DNA of 64,000 bases from Pseudomonas sp. EpS/L25 (GCF_001512295.1 NZ_LNUP01000002.1:808263-872262); one strand, 5' to 3'; counted from the first letter of the stretch, positions 18,409 through 28,097 are shown. Numbers and translations: made by a program. The notes: generated by a model not told the origin, from the letters alone.

Positions 18409-19386
18409 ATGCCCGCGCGCGTTTCGACCCTGGTCGGTTCCCTCTCGCTGTTTGGTCTGTTGAGCGCGGGTACGGCGCAGGCATTGGAATTGCCGCTGCC
18501 GCCGCCCGGCGAAGACCTGGTCGGTGAGGTTCAGGTCATCAAGGCCGCCTACGAAGACACCTTCGCCGACCTCGGCCAGAAGTACGACCTGGGCTACAAC
18601 GAGATGGTCGCCGCCAACCCGGGCGTGGATGCCTGGCTGCCGGGCGCCGGCACCGAGATCGTGCTGCCGACGCGCTTCATCCTGCCGCCGGGGCCGCGGG
18701 AAGGCATCGTCATCAACATCGCCGAATACCGGATGTACTACTACCCCAAGGGTGGGCACACGGTGTTCACCTATCCGCTGGGTATCGGCCGTGAGGGCTG
18801 GGGCTCGCCGGTCGGGGTCGCCAAGGTGGTGGACAAGATCAAGGACCCGGCCTGGTATCCGCCTGAGTCGATTCGCGCCGAGCACGCCGCCGAAGGCGAT
18901 CCGCTGCCCAAGGTGGTGCCGCCCGGTCCGGACAATCCCCTGGGACCCTACAAGATCCGCCTGACCATGCCGGGTTACCTGATCCATGGTTCGGACCGGA
19001 AGTTCGGTATCGGCACCCAGACCAGCCATGGCTGCTTCCGCATGTACAACTTCAACGTCACCGAGCTGGTGCAGATGCTGCCGATCGGCACCCCGGTGCG
19101 GATCATCGACGAGCCCTACAAGTTCGGCGTCAGCCAGGGCAAGCTCTACCTGGAAGCCCACCAGCCGGTGAATCTCAAGGGCGACCCGACCGAGATCGAC
19201 CGCCAGGCCGCGGTGGTCAATGCGCTGATCAAGCGTGACGACCTGCTGCAGGCCAACAGCGCGGTGAACTGGAATACCGTGCGTGACGTGGTGCAGGGCC
19301 AGGACGGCCTGCCGGTGGAAATCGCCGACCTGCCCGCCGGCGTGGCTCCGGGGACGGTGGCCAAGGCGCCTGCCAAGACCCTGTGA
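18409..19386 (+). CDS. L,D-transpeptidase (ErfK/YbiS/YcfS/YnhG family)
   Basis: 325-residue periplasmic peptidoglycan-modifying enzyme. Signal peptide ends at TAQA (residue 24). A LysM-like segment (YDLGYNEMVAANPGVDAWLP, about 55-75) precedes the YkuD catalytic domain (about 95-235), with the full motif: His in IHGSDRKFG and SHGCFRMYN with the catalytic Cys. The family links OprI/Lpp-type lipoproteins to meso-diaminopimelate or makes 3-3 crosslinks. The oprI gene lies 129 bp downstream and convergent, so Lpp-anchoring is the likely role (inference). An AAGGA site precedes the ATG. Confidence 0.95.
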   Translation: MPARVSTLVGSLSLFGLLSAGTAQALELPLPPPGEDLVGEVQVIKAAYEDTFADLGQKYDLGYNEMVAANPGVDAWLPGAGTEIVLPTRFILPPGPREGIVINIAEYRMYYYPKGGHTVFTYPLGIGREGWGSPVGVAKVVDKIKDPAWYPPESIRAEHAAEGDPLPKVVPPGPDNPLGPYKIRLTMPGYLIHGSDRKFGIGTQTSHGCFRMYNFNVTELVQMLPIGTPVRIIDEPYKFGVSQGKLYLEAHQPVNLKGDPTEIDRQAAVVNALIKRDDLLQANSAVNWNTVRDVVQGQDGLPVEIADLPAGVAPGTVAKAPAKTL

Positions 19387-19394
19387 TCCAGGCT

Positions 19395-19462
19395 GGAGGC
19401 GCCCAATCGAGGCGCCTCCGAGCAGCCAAACAAAAAGCCCGCCATCGAAATGGCGGGCTTTT
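19395..19462. terminator. Double hairpin with bidirectional terminator between ldt and oprI
   Basis: A 9-bp stem (GGAGGCGCC with GGCGCCTCC, 19395-19419) is followed by a classical intrinsic terminator AAAAAGCCCGCCAT / ATGGCGGGCTTTT (19432-19462) that has T-runs on both strands and so can stop both convergent transcripts. Confidence 0.9.
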
Positions 19463-19514
19463 CGTTTGCTCCGTGAAAGGCGACTGTTGCCACTCGCCTT
19501 CCCAGCCGGGGCGC

Positions 19515-19766
19515 TTACTTGCGGCTGGCTTTTTCCAGCATACGCAGGGCGCGCTCGTTGGCTTCGTCAGCGGTTTGCTGAGCTTTCTGAGCGGCGGCCA
19601 GGGCCTCGTCAGCGTGACGGTAGGCTTCGTCAGCACGAGCCTGAGCGCGGGCAGCGGCGTCTTCGGTAGCGGTCAGGCGAGCTTCGCTTTCCTTGTTAGC
19701 GGTGCTGCAACCAGTGGCCAGAGCAGCGGCCAGAGCCAGGGCGGCGAATTTCAGAGCATTGTTCAT
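19515..19766 (-). CDS. oprI: Major outer membrane lipoprotein OprI
   Basis: 83 residues, the usual OprI length. Lipobox ATGC at residues 17-20 (signal peptide II; lipidated Cys20), then an all-helical heptad-repeat body rich in Ala ([20 protein letters not shown] ... [20 protein letters not shown]) and a C-terminal Arg-Lys, the residue that becomes linked to peptidoglycan. It forms a trimeric coiled coil tethering the outer membrane. The start has an AAGGGG site. Very abundant in Pseudomonas; its leader has a stable hairpin. Confidence 0.97.
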   Translation of the reverse strand: MNNALKFAALALAAALATGCSTANKESEARLTATEDAAARAQARADEAYRHADEALAAAQKAQQTADEANERALRMLEKASRK

Positions 19767-19802
19767 CGTAAACCCCTTGAGGTAGACATCCTGTTTTAAG
19801 GT

Positions 19803-19860
19803 CAATTTTCCAAGTGGAAAATTGCGGCTACATACTACTCATTACCGGTCGTAAGTAAAC
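19803..19860 (-). promoter_or_regulatory. oprI promoter and 5' leader hairpin
   Basis: On the minus strand a TTTACT box, 16 bases, and TAGTAT form a sigma-70-like promoter (19837-19859 region). The transcript then begins with a perfect 9-bp hairpin, CAATTTTCC / GGAAAATTG (19803-19824), 36 bases before the start codon; such 5' stems often stabilise abundant mRNAs. Confidence 0.6.
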
Positions 19861-20081
19861 TGAGCGAGCCCGTTTGAAGGAGGAATTTTTGCGGAAAGTC
19901 TTCTCTCAGTCTCCGCGCGCTCGCCAAGCAGGCTTGCGACCGCTATCAGCCACAGCTTTGAGGGCGGAAAGCCTCGAACGTTTCAAAACGTTAGAGGATG
20001 GGCGGAAGATGTCAAGCCAGCTGAGGCTGCGTGTGGGCGATGGCGCCTGTTATAGTCGGTTTTCACGGTGCGACGGCTGGT
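19861..20081. other. Intergenic stretch with nothing recognised
   Basis: About 220 bp between the oprI promoter and repeat A3. It contains a GTTATAGTCGG -10-like string near 20050 and the self-complementary AACGTT pair near 19980, but no coding region with a ribosome site or known RNA could be supported. Confidence 0.4.
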
Positions 20082-20227
20082 TAGGTTCTGTACGAAAAGT
20101 CGCCGAGCGAAGGTTAGGCGAGGCGAAAAAGGCTGAGGAAGCGGAGTTTACGAGTGGTAAATGAGCACTCCGAAGCCTTTTTCAACGAAGCATCACCGAG
20201 CGCAGGCATTTTTCGTACAGACCCTAG
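20082..20227 (-). repeat. Dispersed hairpin repeat, family A, copy A3
   Basis: 146 bp bounded by TAGGTTCTGTACGAAAA and TTTTCGTACAGACCCTAG. Outer arms differ entirely from copies A1/A2 but are again self-complementary; inner arms GAAAAAGGC and GCCTTTTTC flank the same invariant core, read on the minus strand. Confidence 0.9.
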
Positions 20228-20352
20228 AACCTGCCTCTTCCGCAGGGGTCTGACGCGCTGTGGCTCAGTCCTGCACAGGAAGGGTGCGTTCTCGTCTTCG
20301 GGTATCATCGATAACAATGGATAAGGCGGAGCCAAACCGCCAAGGAGTAGTC

Positions 20353-20634
20353 ATGAACGAGTCCCTGCACGTGGAGCACGATGAGGCCAATCATCAATTC
20401 CACCTTTCTGTCGACGGCCAGCGCGCCTATCTTGCATACATGGATCTGGGCAAGCAGACCATGGATTTCTACCGTACCTTCGTCCCCGATGCCTTGCGCG
20501 GGCGCGGCCTGGCCGCGCGGCTGACCGAGCATGCGCTGAACTACGCCGAGAGCCGCGGCTACAGCGTCATCCCCTCCTGCTCCTACGTCGAGCACTATCT
20601 CGAGCGTCGCGGCCAGGTTACGCCATTGGCCTGA
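20353..20634 (+). CDS. Small GNAT-type N-acetyltransferase (YjdJ/NATD1 group)
   Basis: 93 residues with an AAGGAG site. The acetyl-CoA binding segment RGRGLAARLTEHALNYAESR and the following VIPSCSYVEHYLERR mark the short YjdJ/GTLF3B type of the GNAT fold. Acceptor substrate unknown. Followed at once by an intrinsic terminator, so probably a single-gene unit. Confidence 0.85.
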   Translation: MNESLHVEHDEANHQFHLSVDGQRAYLAYMDLGKQTMDFYRTFVPDALRGRGLAARLTEHALNYAESRGYSVIPSCSYVEHYLERRGQVTPLA

Positions 20635-20644
20635 AGTGGAACGC

Positions 20645-20675
20645 AAAAAAACGCCGGGCTTGGCCCGGCGTTTTC
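20645..20675. terminator. Bidirectional intrinsic terminator
   Basis: AAAAAACGCCGGGC / GCCCGGCGTTTT hairpin with A- and T-runs on the two sides, between the convergent acetyltransferase and DAHP synthase genes. Confidence 0.92.
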
Positions 20676-20693
20676 GTCTGTGCCGTCGATCAG

Positions 20694-21773
20694 TCAGTCG
20701 CGCGCGCGACGCGGCAACACGTCCTTGAGCTTGCGGTGCATGTCGAGAATGCTCTTCTCGGTCATGGCCCAGTCGATGCAGGCATCGGTCACCGAGACGC
20801 CGTACTCCAGCTGCGACAGGTCCGCCGGGATCGGCTGGTTGCCGAAGCCCAGGTGGCTTTCCACCATCAGGCCGACGATGGAAGTGTTGCCCTCGACGAT
20901 CTGGTTGGCGACGTTGTCCATCACCAGCGGCTGCAGGGCGGCGTCCTTGTTGGAGTTGGCGTGGCTGCAGTCGACCATGATGTTGGGCTTGACCTTGGCC
21001 TTCACCAGCGCCTGTTCGCAGAGGGTGACGCTGACCGAATCGTAGTTCGGCTTGCCGTTGCCACCGCGCAGCACCACGTGGCCGTAGGGGTTGCCCTTGG
21101 TCATCACCACCGAGACCTGGCCGCGCTGGTCGATGCCGAGGAAACGGTGCGGGCTGGAGACCGACTGCAGGGCGTTGATGGCGACCGTGAGGCTGCCATC
21201 GGTGCCGTTCTTGAAGCCGACCGCGGAGGAGAGGCCCGAGGCCATCTCGCGGTGGGTCTGGGATTCGGTGGTGCGGGCGCCGATGGCCGACCAGCTGATC
21301 AGGTCCTGCAGGTACTGGGGGGAGATCGGGTCCAGGGCCTCGGTGGCGGTGGGCAGGCCCTTTTCCGCCAGGTCCAGCAGCAGCTGGCGGCCGATGTGCA
21401 GGCCGTCCTGGATCTTGAAGGAGTCGTCCAGGTAGGGGTCGTTGATCAGGCCCTTCCAGCCCACGGTGGTGCGGGGCTTCTCGAAGTAGACGCGCATGAC
21501 CAGATAGAGGGTGTCGCTGACCGTGGCCGCCAGGGTCTTCAGCCGCTCGGCGTATTCATGGGCGGCCTTGATGTCGTGGATCGAGCAGGGGCCGATCACC
21601 ACGAAGAGGCGATGGTCCTTGCCGTCGAGGATGTCGCGGATGACCTGGCGGCCCTGGGCGACGGTGTCGGCGGCGAGATCGCTCAGCGGGATCTCCTGCT
21701 TGAGCTGCTCGGGGGTGATCAGCGGCTCGTTGGCTTCGATGTTGAGGTCGTTAAGGCGGGGCTGTGCGGCCAT
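20694..21773 (-). CDS. 3-deoxy-7-phosphoheptulonate synthase (type I DAHP synthase)
   Basis: 359-residue class I (AroFGH type) enzyme that condenses phosphoenolpyruvate and erythrose-4-phosphate, the entry to the shikimate pathway. Marks: VVIGPCSIHD (about 58-67), MRVYFEKPRTTVGWKGLIND, GARTTESQTHREMASGLS, and the metal ligand region IMVDCSHANSNKD. The sequence does not reveal which aromatic amino acid inhibits it. It is monocistronic between a terminator and a divergent thioredoxin-like gene. Confidence 0.95.
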   Translation of the reverse strand: MAAQPRLNDLNIEANEPLITPEQLKQEIPLSDLAADTVAQGRQVIRDILDGKDHRLFVVIGPCSIHDIKAAHEYAERLKTLAATVSDTLYLVMRVYFEKPRTTVGWKGLINDPYLDDSFKIQDGLHIGRQLLLDLAEKGLPTATEALDPISPQYLQDLISWSAIGARTTESQTHREMASGLSSAVGFKNGTDGSLTVAINALQSVSSPHRFLGIDQRGQVSVVMTKGNPYGHVVLRGGNGKPNYDSVSVTLCEQALVKAKVKPNIMVDCSHANSNKDAALQPLVMDNVANQIVEGNTSIVGLMVESHLGFGNQPIPADLSQLEYGVSVTDACIDWAMTEKSILDMHRKLKDVLPRRARD

Positions 21774-21918
21774 GGTGCTACTCGTCGGTCACGGCGCTGC
21801 GACAGGTCGGGGCCCGTGCAGGCAAAATGCAGAAGGAAGGGTGGGGCACCTTAACGCTTGTACCGCCCACTCACAATGGCTACGACGCGATTGGCCGCGT
21901 CAATGGCGTGCTTTGGCG

Positions 21919-22266
21919 ATGATCGCACCGGGGTTGGCGATGGAACTGGATGATGGGACGGCGGATGCCGAGTTGCTGGCGGCGCCGGGGCGCTCCTTGC
22001 TGATCTTCACCAGCGTCGGCTGCGCCAGCTGCCGTGTGGCGCGCCAGGTGCTGCCGGCCGCGCGGCTGCCGGTGGAGCGACTGTACTGGGTGGATGCCGA
22101 ACGCAGCGGCGGTCTGGTGCAGCGCTATGGCGTCTTTCACCTGCCGGCGCTGTTCCTGGTGCGCGACGGCGACTTCCTCGGCCCGGTGCAGGCGCCGCTG
22201 CGGGAGCCGGCGCTGGTGGCTGCCATCGAGGTGGCAGCAGACCGCGAGCCGGAGGAGTTGCCCTGA
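21919..22266 (+). CDS. Thioredoxin-like protein with CxxC motif
   Basis: 115 residues. A thioredoxin fold is suggested by LLIFTSVGCASCRVARQVLP (redox CASC near residue 37), then a strand with VDAERSGGLVQRYGVFHLPA containing the cis-Pro (HLP) before FLVRDG. No signal peptide, so cytosolic. The start could also be the ATG at 21940, which has a GGGG site; neither is strong. Divergent from the DAHP synthase gene. Partner unknown. Confidence 0.75.
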   Translation: MIAPGLAMELDDGTADAELLAAPGRSLLIFTSVGCASCRVARQVLPAARLPVERLYWVDAERSGGLVQRYGVFHLPALFLVRDGDFLGPVQAPLREPALVAAIEVAADREPEELP

Positions 22267-22429
22267 GCGGCTGCCTGGGTTGGGGGGGCGGACCGCGATA
22301 GCCCTTGACCGACGAACGTCCGAGGGCCTCTAGGGCGTGGCTCCCGGCGAAACTGGCAATAGGCTGCTACGCTGAAAGAGCTATCCCGCGTCGGACCGGT
22401 CAGGTCGGGTGACCTCGCCAGGAGGAATC

Positions 22430-22912
22430 GTGATCCGTTCCCTGCTCTACGCCACGGACCTGGGCCTGTGTTCGTCCTATGTCTTCCAGCACGCGTTGAA
22501 CCTGGCTCGCATCCACCAGGCGCGGCTGTATGTCGTCCATGTGGTAGAGCCCCTTGGCCTGCTGGCCTCCACCCTGCTGCAACAGCACCTGGACGGGGAG
22601 TCCCTGGATCGCCTGCGCAATGGCGGTCTGGATCTGGTGCTGGAGACCATCGAGCAGCAGGTCTTCGAATCCCTGCGCCAGGACCTCCTGGAGACCCCGG
22701 CGACCCTGGGCCTGGTGCGGGCCGTGCGGGTACTCCAGGGGGATCCGCCGGTGATCATCCTCAAGCAGGCCCAGGACTTCGCCGCCGATCTGCTGGTGAT
22801 CGGCAGTCGCAGCCAGGGCGACGATCAGATCGCGCCGCTGGGGCGGACGGCCAGCCGCCTGCTGCAGACGGCCCGTATCCCCATCTACTTGGTGCCGCTG
22901 CGTCAGGGCTGA
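22430..22912 (+). CDS. Universal stress protein (UspA family)
   Basis: 160-residue single UspA domain. The GTG at 22430 is chosen because it follows AGGAGG by 5 bases and gives the typical start IRSLLYATDL; an upstream ATG would put the ribosome site inside the gene. The Rossmann-like fold ends with LLVIGSRSQGDD ... LGRTASRLLQTARIPIYLVP; the usual G-x2-G-x9-G(S/T) nucleotide motif is imperfect, so ATP binding is uncertain. Confidence 0.88.
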   Translation: MIRSLLYATDLGLCSSYVFQHALNLARIHQARLYVVHVVEPLGLLASTLLQQHLDGESLDRLRNGGLDLVLETIEQQVFESLRQDLLETPATLGLVRAVRVLQGDPPVIILKQAQDFAADLLVIGSRSQGDDQIAPLGRTASRLLQTARIPIYLVPLRQG

Positions 22913-23012
22913 GCGGTGGACGGTCGCTCATGCCTGTATGCGACTTAATTCGATTTTCGTCTAGAAAAAGCTGAATGGCTGCATTACTGTTATATGCTTG
23001 CGCACGGGTTAG

Positions 23013-23999
<987 letters not shown>

Positions 24000-24293
24000 G
24001 TTTTTCCCTGGCTGGTATCGCGGCCATGGGCCGCTCCTACAGGAGTTCTATTTACTCGTAGGAGCAACTGTCTTATCGCTGTGGGGATACCTCCCGTAGC
24101 GTGGAAAACGGCGCAGCCTTTTCCACTGGAGACTTGGTAGCGAGGAGGCCCTCACCCCAACCCTCTCCCGAGGGGAGAGGGGGCTATCCGAGCAGGCGTT
24201 CAGTTTCATCAGCCGCGGCAAAGATCACGTCAAACCGGCGTACCTCTTCCTGTAGGAGCGGCCCACGGCCGCGATGCTTTTATCCACCTTGCG
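24000..24293. repeat. Mixed REP-like palindromes between cysB and a LysR gene
   Basis: The stretch holds no gene. It contains a REP palindrome (TATCGCGGCCATGGGCCGC, 24018-24036) and its inverted partner (AGCGGCCCACGGCCGCGATG near 24254-24275), a hairpin GTGGAAAAC / TTTTCCACTG at 24103-24133 that is also the first hairpin of the 160-bp tandem units, and a CCTCTCCC / GGGAGAGG stem at 24162-24181. Confidence 0.8.
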
Positions 24294-25217
24294 TCACCCT
24301 TCAAGCCGCCACTGCTGCAGCAGCAACTGCGCGGCCGCCGACAACCCCGCGCCCTGGCGCACCAGGATCGAATAGGGCTCGTTGCGAGTACGCTGTACCA
24401 CCGGCAGGCGGCGCAGCAGGCCGTGTCTTTCGCCGAACAAGGCGATGTCGCTGGGCAGCATGGCCACCTGGTTGGCGTCTTCCTGCAGCAGGCCGAGCAG
24501 GGTGAAGGTAGAGGCGGTCTCTACCGGATAGCGCGGGAACTCCAGTTCCGCCGCGCGAAACTCCCGCTCCAGGGTCAGGCGCATGGGCAGGTTGGCCGGA
24601 TAGACGATCCAGCGACTGTCGACCAGCTCGGCCAGGGTCAGTGTCTTCGACTCCGCCAGCGGATGGCGGGGATGGCAGACGATCTCCAGCCGCTCTTCAC
24701 GCACCTCCAGGCAGTCATAGGCGTCCGGCCGGCGGCTGACGCTGCTGCGGCAGATGGCCACTTCGATGCGCCCGGCGTCGAGCAGGTCGAGCAGGCGCAC
24801 ACTGGTGTCCTCGATGATCTCGATCCCCAGCTGGGGTTGCGCTGCCCCCAGGCGCGACACCGCGGCGATCAGGCGGGGCACGGCGCCCATGATCACCCCC
24901 ACCGCCAGCCGGCCCCCTTCGCCCTGGAGAATGCCGAGCATCTCTTCGCGCAGATGGGCCAGGTCGCTCTCGATCAGCCGCGCATAGCGGATCACGCAGC
25001 GGCCCAGGTCGTTGGGCTGCAGCCCCTGGTGGGTACGCAGGAAGAGGGTGGCGCCCAGGGTGCTTTCGATTTCGTGCAGAGCCTTGGTGGCACCGGGCTG
25101 GGAAATGGCGATGCGTTCGGCGGCCTTGTGCAGCGAACCTTCCTCGTCGAGGGCGATCAGCAGGCGTAGTTGCCGCAGGCGCAGACGGGAGGCGATGGAG
25201 CCCAGGGATGGCAGCAT
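24294..25217 (-). CDS. LysR family regulator of the arabinose locus (GbpR-like)
   Basis: 307-residue LysR-type regulator; helix-turn-helix LRLLIALDEEGSLHKAAERI then QPGATKALHEIESTLGATLF. It is divergent from the AraD1-family gene with 102 bp between starts, and the gap holds a 12-bp perfect inverted repeat, so it very likely controls that gene and itself. In Agrobacterium a LysR protein, GbpR, sits with the sugar-binding protein ChvE; here a similar role with arabinose or a pathway acid as effector is inference. No clear ribosome site before the chosen ATG. Confidence 0.85.
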   Translation of the reverse strand: MLPSLGSIASRLRLRQLRLLIALDEEGSLHKAAERIAISQPGATKALHEIESTLGATLFLRTHQGLQPNDLGRCVIRYARLIESDLAHLREEMLGILQGEGGRLAVGVIMGAVPRLIAAVSRLGAAQPQLGIEIIEDTSVRLLDLLDAGRIEVAICRSSVSRRPDAYDCLEVREERLEIVCHPRHPLAESKTLTLAELVDSRWIVYPANLPMRLTLEREFRAAELEFPRYPVETASTFTLLGLLQEDANQVAMLPSDIALFGERHGLLRRLPVVQRTRNEPYSILVRQGAGLSAAAQLLLQQWRLEG

Positions 25218-25221
25218 GGGA

Positions 25222-25307
25222 ATAACCGTTGGTTATCGCGGGATAGGGAGGTCTCATTAGGCAGGCCCCGTAGCGCCGAGTAAAGTCTCCTTCAGGCGAT
25301 AACCAAC
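25222..25307. promoter_or_regulatory. LysR operator region between regulator and AraD1-family gene
   Basis: GTTGGTTATCGC (25228-25239) is repeated exactly in inverted orientation as GCGATAACCAAC (25296-25307). The left half also forms a compact palindrome ATAACC-gtt-GGTTAT (25222-25236). The right site overlaps the AraD1 ribosome site region, the left lies 5 bases before the regulator start codon. Confidence 0.75.
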
Positions 25308-25319
25308 AAGGAGAATGCC

Positions 25320-26315
25320 ATGCACCTGATTCAGTTCGAAGACCAACAGGGCCAGCGCCGCGTTGGCGTGGTCGAGCGCGGCGAAATCCAGCAGGTCCGG
25401 GGAGCGACCAGCACCCGGGCCCTGGCGCTGCAGGCCATCCGCGCCGGTGTATCGCTGGAGTCTCAGGTGCAGACCCTGGGCCTGGAGCCCGGACCGGCCT
25501 ATGCCGAGCTGCTCGACGCCGGCCGCCTGCTGCCGCCGCTGGATCACGAAGATCCCGCGCACTGCCTGGTTACCGGGACCGGTCTGACCCACCTGGGCAG
25601 CGCCGCCACCCGCGACAAGATGCACCAGCAGAATAGCCAGGAGGAGGCCAAGCTGACCGACTCCATGCGCATGTTCAAATGGGGCGTGGAGGGCGGACGT
25701 CCGGCGGCCGGCACCGCCGGTGCCCAGCCGGAATGGTTCTACAAGGGCGACGGCGGCATCCTGGTGCGTCCGGGTGGCGACATCCCGCTGCCGGAATTCG
25801 CCGAGGATGCCGGCGAAGAGCCCGAGCTGACCGGCCTCTATGTGATCGGCGACGACGGCAAGCCCTATCGCCTGGGTTATGCGGTGGGCAACGAATTCTC
25901 CGACCACGTGATGGAACGCAAGAACTATCTCTACCTGGCCCATTCCAAGTTACGCTACTGCAGCTTCGGGCCGGCCCTGCGCACCGGCGAGCTGCCGCGC
26001 CATCTGGCGGGCACCAGCCGGATCCGTCGCGGTGAGCAGGTGGTCTGGGAGAAGGAATTCCTCTCGGGCGAGGACAACATGTGCCATAGCCTGGAAAACC
26101 TGGAGTATCACCACTTCAAGTACGCGCAGTTCCTGCGGCCGGGCGATGTCCATGTGCATTTCTTCGGCACGGCGACCCTGTCCTTCGCCGATGGCGTGCG
26201 CGTCGAGCCAGGCGACAGATTCGAGATCGCGGTACCGGAATTCGGCGAGCCACTGAGCAATGGCGTCAAGGCGAACACTGCAGCCTTCCAGCCCGGGCAG
26301 GTCCGCCAGCTCTAA
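25320..26315 (+). CDS. AraD1/GguC family FAH-fold protein, probable 2-keto-3-deoxy-L-arabonate dehydratase
   Basis: 331 residues with an AAGGAG site. C-terminal fumarylacetoacetate-hydrolase-like fold: VTGTGLTHLGSA, YVIGDDGKPYRLGYAVGNEF, SDHVMERKNYLYLAHSKLR and VHVHFFGTATLSFADG. This matches the AraD1/GguC family found with chvE-ggu and arabinose genes. Its pairing with the semialdehyde dehydrogenase downstream indicates that it removes water from 2-keto-3-deoxy-L-arabonate to give alpha-ketoglutarate semialdehyde, as XylX does for the D-xylose acid; no DapA-type dehydratase is present in the locus. The function is inferred. Confidence 0.85.
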   Translation: MHLIQFEDQQGQRRVGVVERGEIQQVRGATSTRALALQAIRAGVSLESQVQTLGLEPGPAYAELLDAGRLLPPLDHEDPAHCLVTGTGLTHLGSAATRDKMHQQNSQEEAKLTDSMRMFKWGVEGGRPAAGTAGAQPEWFYKGDGGILVRPGGDIPLPEFAEDAGEEPELTGLYVIGDDGKPYRLGYAVGNEFSDHVMERKNYLYLAHSKLRYCSFGPALRTGELPRHLAGTSRIRRGEQVVWEKEFLSGEDNMCHSLENLEYHHFKYAQFLRPGDVHVHFFGTATLSFADGVRVEPGDRFEIAVPEFGEPLSNGVKANTAAFQPGQVRQL

Positions 26316-26464
26316 TAGTTGTATGATGACTGCTGACTATGCGAATGCTAGAGTGGGTATCGCACAGGTTGGTCCGGACGCCCAGAGGCTGGGCGTGCCA
26401 CCCTTTCGAAGGCTGCCCGGCGGGTGGTCTTCCCTGAACCCCTAGGTATAAGGAGTCGAGAACA

Positions 26465-28042
26465 ATGCAGATCCAAGGCAAGAACTACATCGGTGGCGCT
26501 CGCAGCGGCGAGGGCGAGGTGCGGGTCTACAGCATCGACGCTACGACCGGCGAACAGCTGCCCTACGAATTCTTCCAGGCATCGCCCGCCGAGGTCGACG
26601 CCGCCGCCCGCGCCGCCGAGCAGGCCGCGCCCCTGTACCGCAAGTTGAGCGCGGAAAAGCGCGCCACCTTCCTCGACGCCATCGCCGACGAACTGGATGC
26701 CCTGGGCGATGACTTCGTCCAGCTGGTGTGCCAGGAAACCGCACTGCCGGCCGGCCGCATCCAGGGTGAACGTGGCCGTACCAGCGGCCAGATGCGCCTG
26801 TTCGCCAAGGTGCTGCGCCGGGGCGACTTCCACGGTGCGCGCATCGACACCGCGCTGCCCGACCGCAAGCCGTTGCCGCGTCCTGACCTGCGGCAGTACC
26901 GCGTCGGTCTGGGTCCGGTGGCCGTGTTCGGCGCCAGCAACTTCCCGCTGGCCTTCTCCACCGCCGGCGGCGACACCGCCGCGGCCCTGGCCGCCGGTTG
27001 CCCGGTGGTGTTCAAGGCCCACAGCGGCCACATGGTGACCGCCGAATACGTGGCCGATGCCGTCATTCGCGCCGCCGAGAAGACCGGCATGCCCAAGGGC
27101 GTGTTCAACATGATCTACGGCGGTGGCGTCGGTGAGCAACTGGTCAAGCACCCGGCCATCCAGGCAGTGGGCTTCACTGGCTCCCTGCGTGGCGGTCGTG
27201 CCCTGTGCGACATGGCCGCGGCCCGTCCGCAGCCGATCCCGGTGTTCGCCGAGATGTCCAGCATCAACCCGGTAGTGGTCCTGCCCGAGGCGCTCAAGAC
27301 GCGCGGCGAGACCATTGCCAACGAACTCACCGCCTCGGTAGTGCTGGGTTGCGGTCAGTTCTGCACCAATCCGGGCCTGGTCATCGGGGTGCGTTCGCCG
27401 GAGTTCAGCGCTTTCCTGGAGCGCCTGGCCGGTTTCATGAACGAACAGACGCCCCAGACCATGCTCAATCCGGGCACCCTGAAGAGCTACGAGAAGGGCG
27501 TCGCGGCGCTGCTGGCCCATTCCGGCGTGCAGCACCTGGCCGGTGCCAGTCAGGAAGGCAACCAGGCGCGCCCGCAGCTGTTCAAGGCTGACGTGAGCCT
27601 GCTGCTGGAAAACGACGAGCTGCTGCAGGAAGAAGTCTTCGGCCCCACCACCGTGGTGGTCGAGGTGGCTGACGAAGCCCAGCTGCACCAGGCGCTGCAA
27701 GGCCTGCACGGCCAGCTGACCGCCACCCTGCTGGCCGAGCCGGCCGATCTGCAGCGCTTCGAGGCCATCATCGGCCTGCTGGAGCAGAAAGCCGGACGCC
27801 TGCTGCTCAACGGCTATCCCACTGGCGTGGAGGTCTGCGACGCCATGGTCCACGGCGGTCCCTATCCTGCGACCTCCGATGCCCGCGGTACCTCGGTCGG
27901 CACCCTGGCCATCGACCGCTTCCTGCGCCCGGTGTGCTACCAGAACTACCCGGACGCCTTCCTCCCGGAAGCCCTGCAGAACGCCAACCCGCTGGGCATC
28001 CAGCGCCTGGTGAACGGCGAGAACACCAAGGCGGCGATCTGA
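26465..28042 (+). CDS. Alpha-ketoglutarate semialdehyde dehydrogenase (aldehyde dehydrogenase superfamily)
   Basis: 525 residues with AGGAG site. Oxidises alpha-ketoglutarate semialdehyde to 2-oxoglutarate with NAD(P). The catalytic Cys is in GCGQFCTNPG (about residue 300), the general-base Glu in VFAEMSSINP (about 262), and the nucleotide region shows GPVAVFGASNFPLAF and GFTGSLRGGRAL. Length and the QFCTNPG block match KGSADH types of the oxidative arabinose/xylose pathways. Follows AraD1 after 149 bp; a GTATGAT motif lies in that gap. Ends at an intrinsic terminator. Confidence 0.92.
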   Translation: MQIQGKNYIGGARSGEGEVRVYSIDATTGEQLPYEFFQASPAEVDAAARAAEQAAPLYRKLSAEKRATFLDAIADELDALGDDFVQLVCQETALPAGRIQGERGRTSGQMRLFAKVLRRGDFHGARIDTALPDRKPLPRPDLRQYRVGLGPVAVFGASNFPLAFSTAGGDTAAALAAGCPVVFKAHSGHMVTAEYVADAVIRAAEKTGMPKGVFNMIYGGGVGEQLVKHPAIQAVGFTGSLRGGRALCDMAAARPQPIPVFAEMSSINPVVVLPEALKTRGETIANELTASVVLGCGQFCTNPGLVIGVRSPEFSAFLERLAGFMNEQTPQTMLNPGTLKSYEKGVAALLAHSGVQHLAGASQEGNQARPQLFKADVSLLLENDELLQEEVFGPTTVVVEVADEAQLHQALQGLHGQLTATLLAEPADLQRFEAIIGLLEQKAGRLLLNGYPTGVEVCDAMVHGGPYPATSDARGTSVGTLAIDRFLRPVCYQNYPDAFLPEALQNANPLGIQRLVNGENTKAAI

Positions 28043-28067
28043 TCGCGCGGTCCTGAGTAGGTAAGAG

Positions 28068-28097
28068 ACCCGGCGTCGCAAGGCGCCGGGTTTTTTA
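28068..28097 (+). terminator. Intrinsic terminator after the semialdehyde dehydrogenase gene
   Basis: ACCCGGCGtcgcaaggCGCCGGGT hairpin followed by TTTTTT, 26 bases after the stop codon. Confidence 0.93.

Noticed and set aside
19874-20164. 96-codon plus-strand frame next to repeat A3
   Set aside because: It runs into the repeat and its last third is repeat sequence; composition gives no support.
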